Virus record (IMG/VR): IMGVR_UViG_3300025642_000003
Location: 1 to 34,039 of that record
Direction: 5' to 3' (one strand)
Source of the DNA: a virus
Length of the DNA: 34,039 nt
Shown in pieces: positions 21,814 through 29,229 of the stretch. Under the pieces are notes generated by a model. The model had not been told where the DNA came from and did not search any database. It was given only the letters and a program-made list of their open reading frames with translations. Position 1 is the stretch's first letter. Each line of letters begins with the position of its first letter. The position numbers and the translations under genes were made by a program.

Positions 21814-23418
21814 ATGACAGCAATCACGACTGCGGTCCAGGCTAAGTCTACAATGACTTTTATGAACGGTACTGACTTCTCTGGTGTGTCCGGAGGGGCG
21901 ATGTCCTTTGTGGATCTCTGGGATGCCTGGTCAGCTGATGTTTTGGAGGCAAAGAAGTTCGAGCATAATCGTGGGATCTTCGGGATCCTACCTACTAATT
22001 GTGTTGGCACTCCAGGCACTTTTCACTTCTCTCTGAAGAATGACATTACTAATTCTGGTGGAAAGGCTGGGTATTATTCCTTCGAGCATGATGATGTTCG
22101 GTTCGGTTTCGAGAAGGGAATAGAGATTCGGGTTGGATATACTTTCGATGGGTCGACTACTTATCATTGGCGTGGACGGTTGTACGATGCAACTCCAATG
22201 CCAGATCCGAAAGATCCTTACGTTGATGTGATCTGTTATGGTTGGTTGATGGAGGCTCAGGAACAGAAGTTCAAGGCTACCGAAGTCGCTGTTGATCAGC
22301 GTGGTGATCAGGCTGTCCAAACGATGTTGGATATTTTACCGAATTCAAAGCAGCCGATAGAAACTTCTCTTGATACTGGCCAGACTACTTTCCCGTATGT
22401 ATTTGATTCTGAGCGTGATGAAAAAACATCTGTTATCTCTGTTTTCCAGAAGGCTGCTCAATCTGAGATTGGGAAGGTATACGTCAATGCTGGTTCCTCT
22501 GGCGAGCAATTGGTGTTTGAAAATTCCCAGCATTATGTGACCGAGTCTGTTGTCCAATATATGTTTGATAATTCTATTTCGGATATCCATACCAGTTATC
22601 CGGAGAGATTAGTGAAGACTGTAATTCAGGTGGTTGTTCATCCCAGGGAGATTGATCTTACCGATGTGGTCCTGGGGCAAGTTCAAAAGTCATTTTCTAT
22701 TGGTGGTGGTGTCACTAAAGAAGTCACTTTGTATTTCAGGGATCCTAATGGGGTAGCGAGAGTTTCATCTGCTTCCCTGGCTGCGAGGGTGTCTGGCACT
22801 GATTATGTTGCTAGGGCAAATGAGGATGGGACCGGAGCCGATCGGACTTCTGATATGACTGTTGCGGTTGCTACAGACGATGATGGCAAAGCTAAAACTT
22901 CTGGAAACTCGATCACGTTGAGTATCAAGAATACTGCTGGTACTCTGTTCTGGGTCACAGTCATGCAGCAGAAAGGGAAAGGAATTTATATGTATGATCC
23001 GCTTCCCTATGAGGCACGATCTTCTGATGCTATTATTCGGAAGCATGGCGAGCGTGTTCTTCGATTCGATATGACCTATGCGGATGATTATAATACTGCT
23101 GTAAATACTGCTGATGCTCTGTTGACTACCTGGCAGGAATTGATTTGCCAGGTGAAGGGTTTGACATTCTATCCAGAGAGGTCTGATGCCCTGGCTGAGG
23201 CTTTCTTGGATATAGATATCGGAAAGAGGATCTCTGTTTATCTTCCTCGGCTTGGAATATATAATGATTATTTCATTGCCAATATGAGTGTGTCTAGAGA
23301 CGAGGGGCTGGTTGCTTGTACTTATGGCTTGGCTCCCACTCCATCAGGGAATGTTTGTATCCTGGATGATACTACTTACGGTGTATTAGATTCTGAATAT
23401 GCGAGGGTAGCATTATGA
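21814..23418 (+). CDS. Baseplate / Tal-like distal tail protein
   Basis: A 534-residue protein with ribosome site GGGAGTG. It is beta-rich: SLKNDITNSGGKAGYYSFEHDDVRFGFEKGIEIRVGYTF, TYHWRGRLYDATPMPDPKDPYVDVICYGW (hub-like 'f.G.i......d....v.c.g' strand set), then a long domain with GKRISVYLPRLGIYNDYFIANMSVSRDEGLVACTYGLAPTP. This is the gp27-like hub / tail-associated protein pattern. It probably forms the tail tip onto which the fibre attaches. No lytic domain is visible. Confidence 0.72.
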   Translation: MTAITTAVQAKSTMTFMNGTDFSGVSGGAMSFVDLWDAWSADVLEAKKFEHNRGIFGILPTNCVGTPGTFHFSLKNDITNSGGKAGYYSFEHDDVRFGFEKGIEIRVGYTFDGSTTYHWRGRLYDATPMPDPKDPYVDVICYGWLMEAQEQKFKATEVAVDQRGDQAVQTMLDILPNSKQPIETSLDTGQTTFPYVFDSERDEKTSVISVFQKAAQSEIGKVYVNAGSSGEQLVFENSQHYVTESVVQYMFDNSISDIHTSYPERLVKTVIQVVVHPREIDLTDVVLGQVQKSFSIGGGVTKEVTLYFRDPNGVARVSSASLAARVSGTDYVARANEDGTGADRTSDMTVAVATDDDGKAKTSGNSITLSIKNTAGTLFWVTVMQQKGKGIYMYDPLPYEARSSDAIIRKHGERVLRFDMTYADDYNTAVNTADALLTTWQELICQVKGLTFYPERSDALAEAFLDIDIGKRISVYLPRLGIYNDYFIANMSVSRDEGLVACTYGLAPTPSGNVCILDDTTYGVLDSEYARVAL

Positions 23419-23942
23419 AAACTAAAGATGTTTGGTTCAATCGTGGTCGCTGGTTGGTTCGATGTCCTGTCTGTGGATCTAAGACTGCGTTGAAGCCAGA
23501 GGGACCGCAGAAGGAAATCAAGTTTTATTGCGGGGCTTGTTATGGTGGGAAGATTGCCAAGGTCCCTGTTTCGCTCCCTGGTGGAAGCTTTGTCTGGGGA
23601 TTTGATCATAGGGGTCAGCGTGAGGCTGCCCAGGCTGCCAGGGATAATGGGGAGATACATGTTGCTGTTCTTCCGGCTGATTGGAAGAAGGTTGAGAAAT
23701 TACTTAGGCTTCGGAGAACTCCACACATGGGATTCTATCCTGGGAATTTCAAGGCTCCCAATAATAAAAAAGAAACTATCAAGGATCTAGAACGTGAGAA
23801 TGCTTCCGATCCTGTGCTGAGTTATCTATGGGCTAATCCTCCGGTCAAGGACTTGAAACCTATTCCGGTTGAAGAGTTCGAGGCTAAGGCCAAGCCCACG
23901 AAGAAGAAGCTTACTGATGCGGAATTCCGGAGGTTGCAATGA
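23415..23942 (+). CDS. Zinc-ribbon hypothetical protein
   Basis: A 175-residue protein overlapping the previous stop by 4 nt. N-terminal CPVCGSKTALKPEGPQKEIKFYCGACYGG (residues 17-45) is a four-Cys zinc ribbon. SLPGGSFVWGFDHRGQREAAQAARDNGEIHVAVLPADWKKVEKLLR follows, and then a basic C-terminal region. Similar ribbon proteins occur among tail genes in some phages without assigned function. A structural or chaperone role is possible. Confidence 0.65.
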   Translation: MKTKDVWFNRGRWLVRCPVCGSKTALKPEGPQKEIKFYCGACYGGKIAKVPVSLPGGSFVWGFDHRGQREAAQAARDNGEIHVAVLPADWKKVEKLLRLRRTPHMGFYPGNFKAPNNKKETIKDLERENASDPVLSYLWANPPVKDLKPIPVEEFEAKAKPTKKKLTDAEFRRLQ

Positions 23943-24562
23943 CTAGTATAAATGGCCATGATTATTCTGTGGGTGAGGTTCTTAGAGCTGCCACAATGGA
24001 TGGGATTACCGAGGATCTCAATACTCTGCTGGCTCAGGGGATCGGTGAGGAGACTGTTTATATTCCAGCCGGTTCTATGCGACCAGAAACAGGAGCTGCT
24101 CCTGGTGCAGCTATCGACTTAGACTTTGGGACAATCGTACATCAGGGTATTCCGTTTGATAAGGATACTGACGAATTTTTGAATTTTAGTTTAGAGATGC
24201 CAAAGAGATATGATGCTGGATCTCTGTACCTGGCATGTATATGGACAACAGCTGCAGGTGAAGGTGGGGCTGGCGGTGTAGTCTGGCAAGCCGAAGGAAA
24301 CAAGCTGGATGATGGGGGTGCAATGGGAACGGATCCTGGTTCCGGTGGTGGTACGGTTACTGATGCCTGGCAAGCTGATGGTGATCGTCATAGAACTTCA
24401 TGGTTTGAGGTTACTCCGGAAGGTTCAGTTTCAGATGATATAGTGATGGTTGAAATTCGGATTGGGCGTGATGCTAACAATGGATCTGACACTTTAGGTT
24501 GTGATGCTTATTTGGTAGGTGTAGCATATCGCTGGACTTCAGATGCAGAAACGGATGATTAA
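23939..24562 (+). CDS. Conserved phage tail/virion-associated protein
   Basis: A 207-residue protein in a 4-nt overlap. The pattern VYIPAGSMRPETG ... AIDLDFGTIVHQGIPFDKDTDEFLNFSLEMPKRYDAGSLYLACIWTTAAGEGGAGGVVWQAEGNKLDDG ... AWQADGDRHRTSWFEVTPEG ... DDIVMVEIRIGRDANNGSDTLGCDAYLVGVAYRWTSDA is a common uncharacterised beta-sandwich family in phages ('IyiPA.aM.P', 'MPk.wd.Gt', 'DtL..da.LiGv...y'). It is probably a trimeric tail or neck decoration protein. Confidence 0.75.
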   Translation: MTSINGHDYSVGEVLRAATMDGITEDLNTLLAQGIGEETVYIPAGSMRPETGAAPGAAIDLDFGTIVHQGIPFDKDTDEFLNFSLEMPKRYDAGSLYLACIWTTAAGEGGAGGVVWQAEGNKLDDGGAMGTDPGSGGGTVTDAWQADGDRHRTSWFEVTPEGSVSDDIVMVEIRIGRDANNGSDTLGCDAYLVGVAYRWTSDAETDD

Positions 24563-25323
24563 TGTATAAACCAATTTTACTAGGTTCGGTTGCTTCAGCA
24601 AAGAATGATGCTGATAATTCATTCCTTCATACGTTTGCTGGCGGTACAAGCCCTGTAGGACTTGCTTTCGTAAATTATTACTCTACGAATAATATCAAAC
24701 CGACGGGATTGACTTATGATGGTGTAGCTATGACTTTGTTCGGAAGTCATTATACTTCTTGGTTCGGTGGCACATTTGGTTTTTATATTTTGTCTGAAGA
24801 TATGCCAAAGACGGCTGGGAATTATGCTGTCGCTATGTCTGGTACTCCATCGCATAGGGTTGTTTCATTTGCAGCTTATGGATATGTCGCTCAGCAAGCT
24901 CCAGTTGATACAGATGCTTCTAATACAACTTCCGGCTCATCACAGAGTACCAAAACCTTGACTGCTTCCGTAGCCAATAGTTTGTTCTGTGGTTCTGGTC
25001 ATTGTGAAGCTACTCTTTCAAGTTATGTACAAGGAAATCAGGCAACACTTTATGGTAGTAACTTAGTTTCTGCCGTAAACTCTTATTCGTGGGCTGGTGT
25101 TGTTTCGGCTTCGGGCAATACTGCAGTCGGAATCAATTGGAGTGCTGCTGCTTTTAGTCATAATGTATACGCTGTTTTATCTCCATTAGCTGAAAAAGGT
25201 GGAGCGATATTCTGGTACTTCGATAATTGGAAGAAACGATTGACCGATAACTTGAAAAAGAAACTAGCCTTTCCGCAACCAGCCTATCCGCTGGATGTGG
25301 TAAAAGGTGGGATACTAATATAA
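24562..25323 (+). CDS. Tail accessory beta-sandwich protein
   Basis: A 253-residue protein with a 1-nt overlap (TAATG). The beta-rich pattern includes PTGLTYDGVAMTLFGSHY, FGFYILSEDMPKTAGNYAVAMSG and NTTSGSSQSTKTLTASVANSLFCGSG, like proteins with 'vt.nG.alt' and 'G...i.v..s' strands. C-terminal YFDNWKKRLTDNLKKKLAF is basic and helical. It is probably a virion surface or tail accessory protein; the Ser/Thr content suits adhesion. Function is not established. Confidence 0.65.
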   Translation: MYKPILLGSVASAKNDADNSFLHTFAGGTSPVGLAFVNYYSTNNIKPTGLTYDGVAMTLFGSHYTSWFGGTFGFYILSEDMPKTAGNYAVAMSGTPSHRVVSFAAYGYVAQQAPVDTDASNTTSGSSQSTKTLTASVANSLFCGSGHCEATLSSYVQGNQATLYGSNLVSAVNSYSWAGVVSASGNTAVGINWSAAAFSHNVYAVLSPLAEKGGAIFWYFDNWKKRLTDNLKKKLAFPQPAYPLDVVKGGILI

Positions 25324-25367
25324 TGTGCTGGTCCTGGTTAGAGAGTTTATTGCTAAAGGAGATCTCA

Positions 25368-26282
25368 ATGAATGTGATGAAAGGCAAAACCATGTTTGTC
25401 GTATCCCTATTGAATGCTGATGGTGGATTCATGGGGAATAATATCAAAGATAAATTAGTCGAGGGTGGTTACTCCGGCGTGGCTTTGAAAGTCTGTCATG
25501 GCAATCATTGGAACTATGCTCATGGTAAAGCTGATGTCGAAAGATTCCAGCGGTTGATCTCTGGCCTGGTTCACTTCTATGGATGGCATTGGAATGAGGG
25601 GATCGATCCGGCTGGTGAAGCTGCGATCGCTTCTGAGGCTATTGATACCTACGGGCTTGAGGCTTACATGATGGATTATGAAGCTCCGATGAAGGAGCGA
25701 CCAGAGGCCCAGGTTCCACTGTTGCAGGAGTTCCGGCTCCGGAAGCCCGACTTCCCTCTGGGGCTTTGTTCTTATCGCTACCCATCCTATCATCAAGAAA
25801 TCCTCTGGAAAAAGATTCTCCCGTTCTTCGACTTCCATGCTCCCCAAGTGTATTGGATGCTGGCTAACGATCCGGCTGCCCAGATGCAGCGGTCCTATGA
25901 TGAGCTGAAGGCTCTGGCAGATCTCCCGTTCTTCCCTGTGGGCGTTGCCTGTGCTGAGCAAGGCTGGGAACCAACTCTGGATGAGCTGGATGAGTTTGAC
26001 GAAAAGGTCAAGGCTATGGGCTTTGAAGGAATCCAGTGGTTTACCTATCGTGGCATGAGGGATTGTGGCTTCTTCGCAAGGCTGGCTTCCCATGTGTGGC
26101 CAGTGTACACTCCGGATTCTGGTCCGGATCCGGTTGATTGCTCCGAGCTTGAGGCTGAGGTTGCCAGGTTGGAAGCTGAGGTCGCTGCTCTCCAGGCTTT
26201 GGTAGGCGGGAATTACGATGTGGCTTATAATGATGGATGGAATGCTGGACTCCAGTCTTTGATCGCTCCGTTATTGAAGTGA
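25368..26282 (+). CDS. TIM-barrel lysozyme-like hydrolase (putative endolysin)
   Basis: A 304-residue protein. ATG 25368 is chosen because AAAGGAG (25356-25362) lies 5 nt before it; the open frame from 25323 has no such site. The barrel pattern runs MFVVSLLNADGGFMGNNI, YSGVALKVCHG, YGWHWNEGIDPAGEAAIAS, EAYMMDYEAP (D103 and E105 as a DxE pair like GH25 lysozymes), FPLGLCSYRYPSYHQEILW, APQVYWM and VGVACAEQGW. The last ~50 residues have a short coiled coil (SELEAEVARLEAEVAALQALV), possibly for multimerisation. No signal peptide is seen, so release through the holin is expected. Confidence 0.65.
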   Translation: MNVMKGKTMFVVSLLNADGGFMGNNIKDKLVEGGYSGVALKVCHGNHWNYAHGKADVERFQRLISGLVHFYGWHWNEGIDPAGEAAIASEAIDTYGLEAYMMDYEAPMKERPEAQVPLLQEFRLRKPDFPLGLCSYRYPSYHQEILWKKILPFFDFHAPQVYWMLANDPAAQMQRSYDELKALADLPFFPVGVACAEQGWEPTLDELDEFDEKVKAMGFEGIQWFTYRGMRDCGFFARLASHVWPVYTPDSGPDPVDCSELEAEVARLEAEVAALQALVGGNYDVAYNDGWNAGLQSLIAPLLK

Positions 26283-26288
26283 GGTTTT

Positions 26289-26690
26289 ATGATGGCTCAA
26301 ACATACACAGCTGCTGAGCTAAAAGCTCTTGAGCGTAGGGATGGGAAAACTATGGATCATCTAAAAATACAGCTCGACCGTATTGAGGCATTGGCTGTAT
26401 CTTCCGATCGGGCTTTGCGTGGTCATAACGGTGACGCCGGACTGGTGGCTAATGTTGAGAAAGTAACGAGCGGCTGGGCTGATTGCCATCGGGCTGTGGA
26501 AGAAATGAAGCAGCTATTACATGGGGATCCCAAAGACGCTGATGCTGTAAGTATGGTCATGGAGCAGCGGAATATCCGGACCTGGGTTGCCGAGGTGAAG
26601 AAAAGTATCAAGAATATTCGCTGGTGGGTATTCGTTACTGCTGGTGCGTTACTAGTAGATCTTCTGTTTGGCCATTTTATTGGAGGCTGA
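26289..26690 (+). CDS. XhlA-like membrane-anchored lysis protein
   Basis: A 133-residue protein with ribosome site TGAGG at 26279-26283. Residues 1-105 are helical and charged with coiled-coil character (DHLKIQLDRIEALA, VEEMKQLLHGDPKDADAV, TWVAEVKKSIKNI). Residues ~112-131 are one membrane span (WWVFVTAGALLVDLLFGHFIGG). This layout, coiled coil plus C-terminal span beside a holin and endolysin, is that of hemolysin XhlA-like phage lysis proteins. Confidence 0.7.
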   Translation: MMAQTYTAAELKALERRDGKTMDHLKIQLDRIEALAVSSDRALRGHNGDAGLVANVEKVTSGWADCHRAVEEMKQLLHGDPKDADAVSMVMEQRNIRTWVAEVKKSIKNIRWWVFVTAGALLVDLLFGHFIGG

Positions 26691-26691
26691 T

Positions 26692-26775
26692 ATGAAAAGA
26701 ACCATATTCGATCTCGCTATATTCTGGATTATCATTTACTCTGTGATCCTGGCAAGGGAAGCTATTGAGGTCTGA
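26692..26775 (+). CDS. 27-residue membrane peptide in the lysis cassette
   Basis: ATG 26692 follows GGAGGCTGAT, so it is strongly initiated. The product has one hydrophobic span (TIFDLAIFWIIIYSVILA) and a short tail. It may modulate holin timing. Too short for family recognition. Confidence 0.55.
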   Translation: MKRTIFDLAIFWIIIYSVILAREAIEV

Positions 26776-26857
26776 GTTCCGTTTCGCCAGGGATGTGTTG
26801 GGCAATGTGGATCCACACAACGGGCATCCGGTTGTTGTGGTTGCTTATCAGATATAA
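26765..26857 (+). CDS. Possible 30-residue peptide (weak)
   Basis: The frame starts at TTG 26765 behind AGGGAAG and runs SEFRFARDVLGNVDPHNGHPVVVV to TAA 26855-57, overlapping the previous gene by 11 nt. Codon choice resembles real genes here, but the start is weak and no homolog is recognised. The surrounding 26776-26884 stretch otherwise holds only an AT-rich segment with TATAAT (26853-26858). Confidence 0.25.
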   Translation: MRSEFRFARDVLGNVDPHNGHPVVVVAYQI

Positions 26858-26901
26858 TTATAAATAGAACTTGGAAGCATATTTAAAAAGGAGGCTTTAC
26901 A

Positions 26902-27234
26902 ATGTTTGATAATATTACAGATCTGCTTATGTGGTTTGCTGTAGGGGGCGGGGCAATGTACTTGTTCGGAGTCGTGGAGGCGAGGCTTCTAGAAAACTGG
27001 GAGTTTTATCATCGTATGAAACCAGCTGTCAAGAAACTTGTCCCTATTGTGTTTGCTGGTTTGCTCGGTGTCCTGGCTCAATCCCTGGTGGCTGTTGAGA
27101 TTACTCAATTTATTCCAGAGAGCGTTGCTGCTGTGATCCTCGCTTTGATCAACTGGTACATGTCCCAATCGGAATATCAGCGGATCAAAGATTCTAGCTA
27201 CGGAGTAAGTACAAGGATCGCTGCCGATAAATAA
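26902..27234 (+). CDS. Holin
   Basis: A 110-residue protein with ribosome site AAAGGAGGC (26887-26895). It has two or three membrane spans: MWFAVGGGAMYLFGVV near the N-terminus, LVPIVFAGLLGVLAQSLVAV and VAAVILALINWYM. It has a charged tail (SQSEYQRIKDSSYG). Holins oligomerise in the inner membrane to release the hydrolase. Size, topology and position right before the terminator fit. No dual start is visible. Confidence 0.75.
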   Translation: MFDNITDLLMWFAVGGGAMYLFGVVEARLLENWEFYHRMKPAVKKLVPIVFAGLLGVLAQSLVAVEITQFIPESVAAVILALINWYMSQSEYQRIKDSSYGVSTRIAADK

Positions 27235-27257
27235 ATGGCGGGAGGTGATACTTCAAG

Positions 27258-27287
27258 AAGCCCTGGGAGAAATCCTGGGGCTTTTTT
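27258..27287 (+). terminator. Rho-independent terminator ending the late operon
   Basis: An 11-bp stem AAGCCCTGGGA / TCCTGGGGCTT (two G-T wobbles) has a GAAA tetraloop at 27269-27272 and a T-run of 6 at 27282-27287. It ends the virion/lysis transcription unit after the holin. Confidence 0.9.
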
Positions 27288-27301
27288 GTTATATGATTGA
27301 C

Positions 27302-27329
27302 TTGACATTGTATAACGTTATGATATAAT
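27302..27329 (+). promoter_or_regulatory. Consensus sigma70 promoter with operator-like inverted repeat
   Basis: TTGACA (27302-27307), 16-nt spacer, TATAAT (27324-27329). The inverted repeat TGTATAAC (27309-27316) / GTTATACA (27331-27338), spacing 14 nt, straddles the -10 box, a good position for a repressor. It is the only near-perfect promoter seen, and it probably drives the early rightward genes from 27451. Confidence 0.85.
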
Positions 27330-27362
27330 TGTTATACAGTAAAGATTATAAAGGAGCCGATG

Positions 27363-27436
27363 ATGCAAGTATAGTACCAGTGATATTTATGATTGCTCTG
27401 GTGGTCGTAATGTTTGTTCAAGATAGGATTCAATAA
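27363..27436 (+). pseudogene. Minimal ORF (ATG CAA GTA TAG) over an out-of-frame membrane peptide
   Basis: AAAGGAGCCG (27350-27359) is followed by ATGATG and then CAA GTA TAG, so translation would stop after three or four residues. In the frame shifted by one base (27362 to TAA 27434-36) a hydrophobic peptide, IVPVIFMIALVVVMFV followed by QDRIQ, is open without its own start. A 1-nt indel in a ~25-residue membrane peptide, or a leader ORF, would both explain this. Confidence 0.3.
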
Positions 27437-27450
27437 TAGGAGTGTGTAGC

Positions 27451-28053
27451 ATGAAAAGAATAACCGTTGATCTAGTAATGAGCTTTGACCCCTGTTACGA
27501 CAGAGAAACTGTCAGTAAATTATTTGCTGGCAAAAAGTGGATGTTGCCAACAACTGTATTGAAACTTGATACCGTTAGTGCAGAAGATAAAATCTGGTTG
27601 TTGTGTAGAAACGAGTTTGTATCTGAACAGAACCTGCGTCTATTCGCTTGTGATTGTGCTGAACGAGTGCTACCTATCTTCGAGAAAGAATATCCAGAAG
27701 ATAACCGACCGCGGAAAGCAATAGAAACCGCAAGGCTTTTTGCAAATGGGGAAGCAACTCAAAAAGAAATGGATGCTGCTTGGGCTGCGGCTAGGGCTGC
27801 GGCTTGGGAAGCAACTCAAAAAGAAATGGATGCTGCTTGGGCTGCGGCTAGGGATGCGGCTTGGGCTGCTGCTTGGGCTGCGGCTAGGGCTGCGGCTAGG
27901 GAAGCAACTCAAAAAGAAATGGATGCTGCTTGGGCTGCGGCTAGGGATGCGGCTTGGGCTGCGGCTAGGGATGCTAGGGCTGCTGGGGCTGCTGCTTGGG
28001 ATGCTGAACAGAAGTGGCAGATTAATAAACTGTCTGAATATTTAGGAGGTTGA
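27451..28053 (+). CDS. Imm-5-like domain protein with Ala/Trp-rich tandem repeats
   Basis: A 200-residue protein. ATG 27451 follows TAGGAGTGTG. The N-terminal half (NLRLFACDCAERVLPIFEKEYPEDNRPRKAIETARLFANGEA) is the 'CAE..L...e...P.D.RPr.AIe.ar.w..G...' signature of the Imm-5-like / putative immunity family seen in phages and bacteria. The C-terminal half is built from repeats of EATQKEMDAAWAAARAAAW type; three DNA copies of a 46-nt unit start at 27751, 27808 and 27901. It probably forms a long helical rod. It is the first gene behind the strongest promoter, so a role early in infection is likely. Activity is unknown. Confidence 0.75.
   Translation: MKRITVDLVMSFDPCYDRETVSKLFAGKKWMLPTTVLKLDTVSAEDKIWLLCRNEFVSEQNLRLFACDCAERVLPIFEKEYPEDNRPRKAIETARLFANGEATQKEMDAAWAAARAAAWEATQKEMDAAWAAARDAAWAAAWAAARAAAREATQKEMDAAWAAARDAAWAAARDARAAGAAAWDAEQKWQINKLSEYLGG
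27751..27946 (+). repeat. Three near-identical 46-nt in-frame repeats
   Basis: Unit GAAGCAACTCAAAAAGAAAT plus GGATGCTGCTTGGGCTGCGGCTAGGG, at 27751-27796, 27808-27853 and 27901-27946. Spacings are 57 and 93 nt. Identity at DNA level means recent expansion and likely copy-number variation. Confidence 0.9.
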
Positions 28054-28054
28054 T

Positions 28055-28261
28055 ATGGCTATGGAAGAATTGATTGCTCTGCGATTGTCTAAGGAAGAAC
28101 TGGCCCAGCTGGACAAGCTTGTCTTACTCTTGGGTGAGAAAAATCGCTCCACTTGTCTGCGGTCCCTGATTGCCCTGGCTGCGGTGAGCAATGATCTGGC
28201 TCATTGGGATAAGTTGATTGTTCTGGATCCTGTTCTGGAGGCCAGCGATGAAGCAAGTTGA
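28055..28261 (+). CDS. Small ribbon-helix-helix-like protein
   Basis: A 68-residue protein with TAGGAGG immediately upstream. Pattern: EELIALRLSKEELAQLDKLVLLLGEKNRSTCLRSLIALAA. This fits a ribbon-helix-helix DNA-binding fold (short strand, then two helices: 'lRLs.eEl..Ld.l....g.~Rs..lr.Li'). It may repress early transcription; the palindrome in the 27302 promoter is a candidate target (inference). Overlaps the next gene. Confidence 0.65.
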   Translation: MAMEELIALRLSKEELAQLDKLVLLLGEKNRSTCLRSLIALAAVSNDLAHWDKLIVLDPVLEASDEAS

Positions 28262-28679
28262 TAAGTTCAACTCCGGCGTGGATTTTGGGATCCTGTACGG
28301 GAAGGATGAGCTGCTCCGGTCCTGTGTGCTTATGGCTCTGCGGAATGCTGTCGGGCATTCTCAGCGGATGTCACGAGGATCCCTGGTCGCTAAGGTTCGT
28401 GAGGTCTGGGCTATGCATCAGGGTGGAAACCGGATGCCTGGTGAGCGGAGGATCCGGAATACTATTCGAGATCTCCGGCGTGATGGGGCTTTGATCCTGT
28501 CCACTGGTGGTCGTAAGGGAGGTTATTGGAAGGCTACTTCCCTGGCTGAGGTTCGTGAGTTCTGCGAGGCTGAGCTTGAGGCCAGGGCGAAGGATCTGTT
28601 CTGGACCGCTTACCAGCTGGAGGCTGCTGCCCTGGTTGAGTTCGGTCGGCAAACTAATCTATTCAAGGAAGGTGATTGA
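28248..28679 (+). CDS. Winged-helix-like DNA-binding protein
   Basis: A 143-residue protein. ATG 28248 follows GGAGG (28237-28241); the open frame to 28218 is a shadow. MALRNAVGHSQRMSRGSLVAKVREVW, then GERRIRNTIRDLRRDGALILSTGGRKGGYWKATSLAEVREFCEAE (about 75-118), is a wHTH pattern: recognition helix 'RIRntIRdLRrdG' and wing 'lIlStggrkGGYw.A'. The C-terminus is helical. It is probably an early regulator or DNA-metabolism accessory protein. Confidence 0.7.
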   Translation: MKQVDKFNSGVDFGILYGKDELLRSCVLMALRNAVGHSQRMSRGSLVAKVREVWAMHQGGNRMPGERRIRNTIRDLRRDGALILSTGGRKGGYWKATSLAEVREFCEAELEARAKDLFWTAYQLEAAALVEFGRQTNLFKEGD

Positions 28680-28966
28680 TGAATATTAAAGTTAGATGTC
28701 AGTGTCCAAAGCCACCAATCTCATTTCATAAGGGCGTGGTCCCTGTGATCCATTTCGATGGTGTCCCTGAAGGAACCTTGCATTTCAAGGCCAGCGACCG
28801 CCAGTGCGATCATTGTGGGAAGCCGATCTGCAAGGACTGTGGGATCAATGTCCGGCGTGAGTATCCCTGGGCATGGGATTGGAAAGGGGTCGAGTGGATC
28901 TGTAAGGATTGCAAGTCCCTGTTGGAAGAACCTAGTGAGGTTGGTTATGATTTACGTTTCAAATAA
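28679..28966 (+). CDS. Zinc-finger hypothetical protein
   Basis: A 95-residue protein in a 1-nt overlap, with ribosome site AAGGAAGGTGA. Cys pairs CQC (8-10), CDHC (about 43-46), CKDC (52-55), CKDC near the end. The repeated CxxC...CxxC is a treble-clef/ribbon-like metal site. Function unknown; a transcription or DNA-binding adaptor is possible. Confidence 0.6.
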   Translation: MNIKVRCQCPKPPISFHKGVVPVIHFDGVPEGTLHFKASDRQCDHCGKPICKDCGINVRREYPWAWDWKGVEWICKDCKSLLEEPSEVGYDLRFK

Positions 28967-28976
28967 GTGAAACCTA

Positions 28977-28985
28977 TGCTATACT
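28977..28985 (+). promoter_or_regulatory. Extended -10 element before 29009
   Basis: TGC TATACT, of the same TGC-TATAnT type as 4480 and 13805. Its TSS would be near 28992, upstream of GAGGAGCC (28997-29004) and ATG 29009. The -35 is weak. Confidence 0.5.
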
Positions 28986-29008
28986 ATAAGTCTACCGAGG
29001 AGCCGAGT

Positions 29009-29212
29009 ATGGAAGATTCCCTTGAAACCCCCACCCCAAATAAATGTCAACATCCCGCTGAATCTCTGATCGATGATGAGATTGGCTACATGTATATCGC
29101 TGCTGGCCAGCTGTGCGATTCCAGGCAGATGGTCCAGGTCTGTACAGTCTGTGGCGATATCCTGATTCCTGAAGACGCTTTCGCTGATGCGGAAGGTTCG
29201 TTTCTATTCTAG
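29009..29212 (+). CDS. Small zinc-binding hypothetical protein
   Basis: A 67-residue protein. ATG 29009 behind GAGGAGCC is preferred over the GTG at 28967, which lies in a promoter-like region. It contains C18-x-H (KCQHPAES), C41, C49 and C52 (VCTVCGD), a possible zinc ribbon with acidic flanks. Function unknown. Confidence 0.6.
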   Translation: MEDSLETPTPNKCQHPAESLIDDEIGYMYIAAGQLCDSRQMVQVCTVCGDILIPEDAFADAEGSFLF

Positions 29213-29229
29213 TTATCCTGGAGGATAAT

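Noticed and set aside
21779-21817. 12-codon ORF MAYTNMLGVFTE ending in the ATGA of the baseplate gene
   Set aside because: It has no ribosome site of its own; the next gene has GGGAGTG. Probably just spacer, though a coupling role cannot be excluded.
27670-27912. Ser/Pro/Arg-rich ORF on the - strand with repeated units
   Set aside because: It is the antisense of the Imm-5-like repeat region; repetition keeps all frames open. No ribosome site.
27751-27946. CRISPR-like spaced repeats
   Set aside because: The repeats are in-frame protein-coding, contiguous with the gene, with spacers that are themselves repeats.
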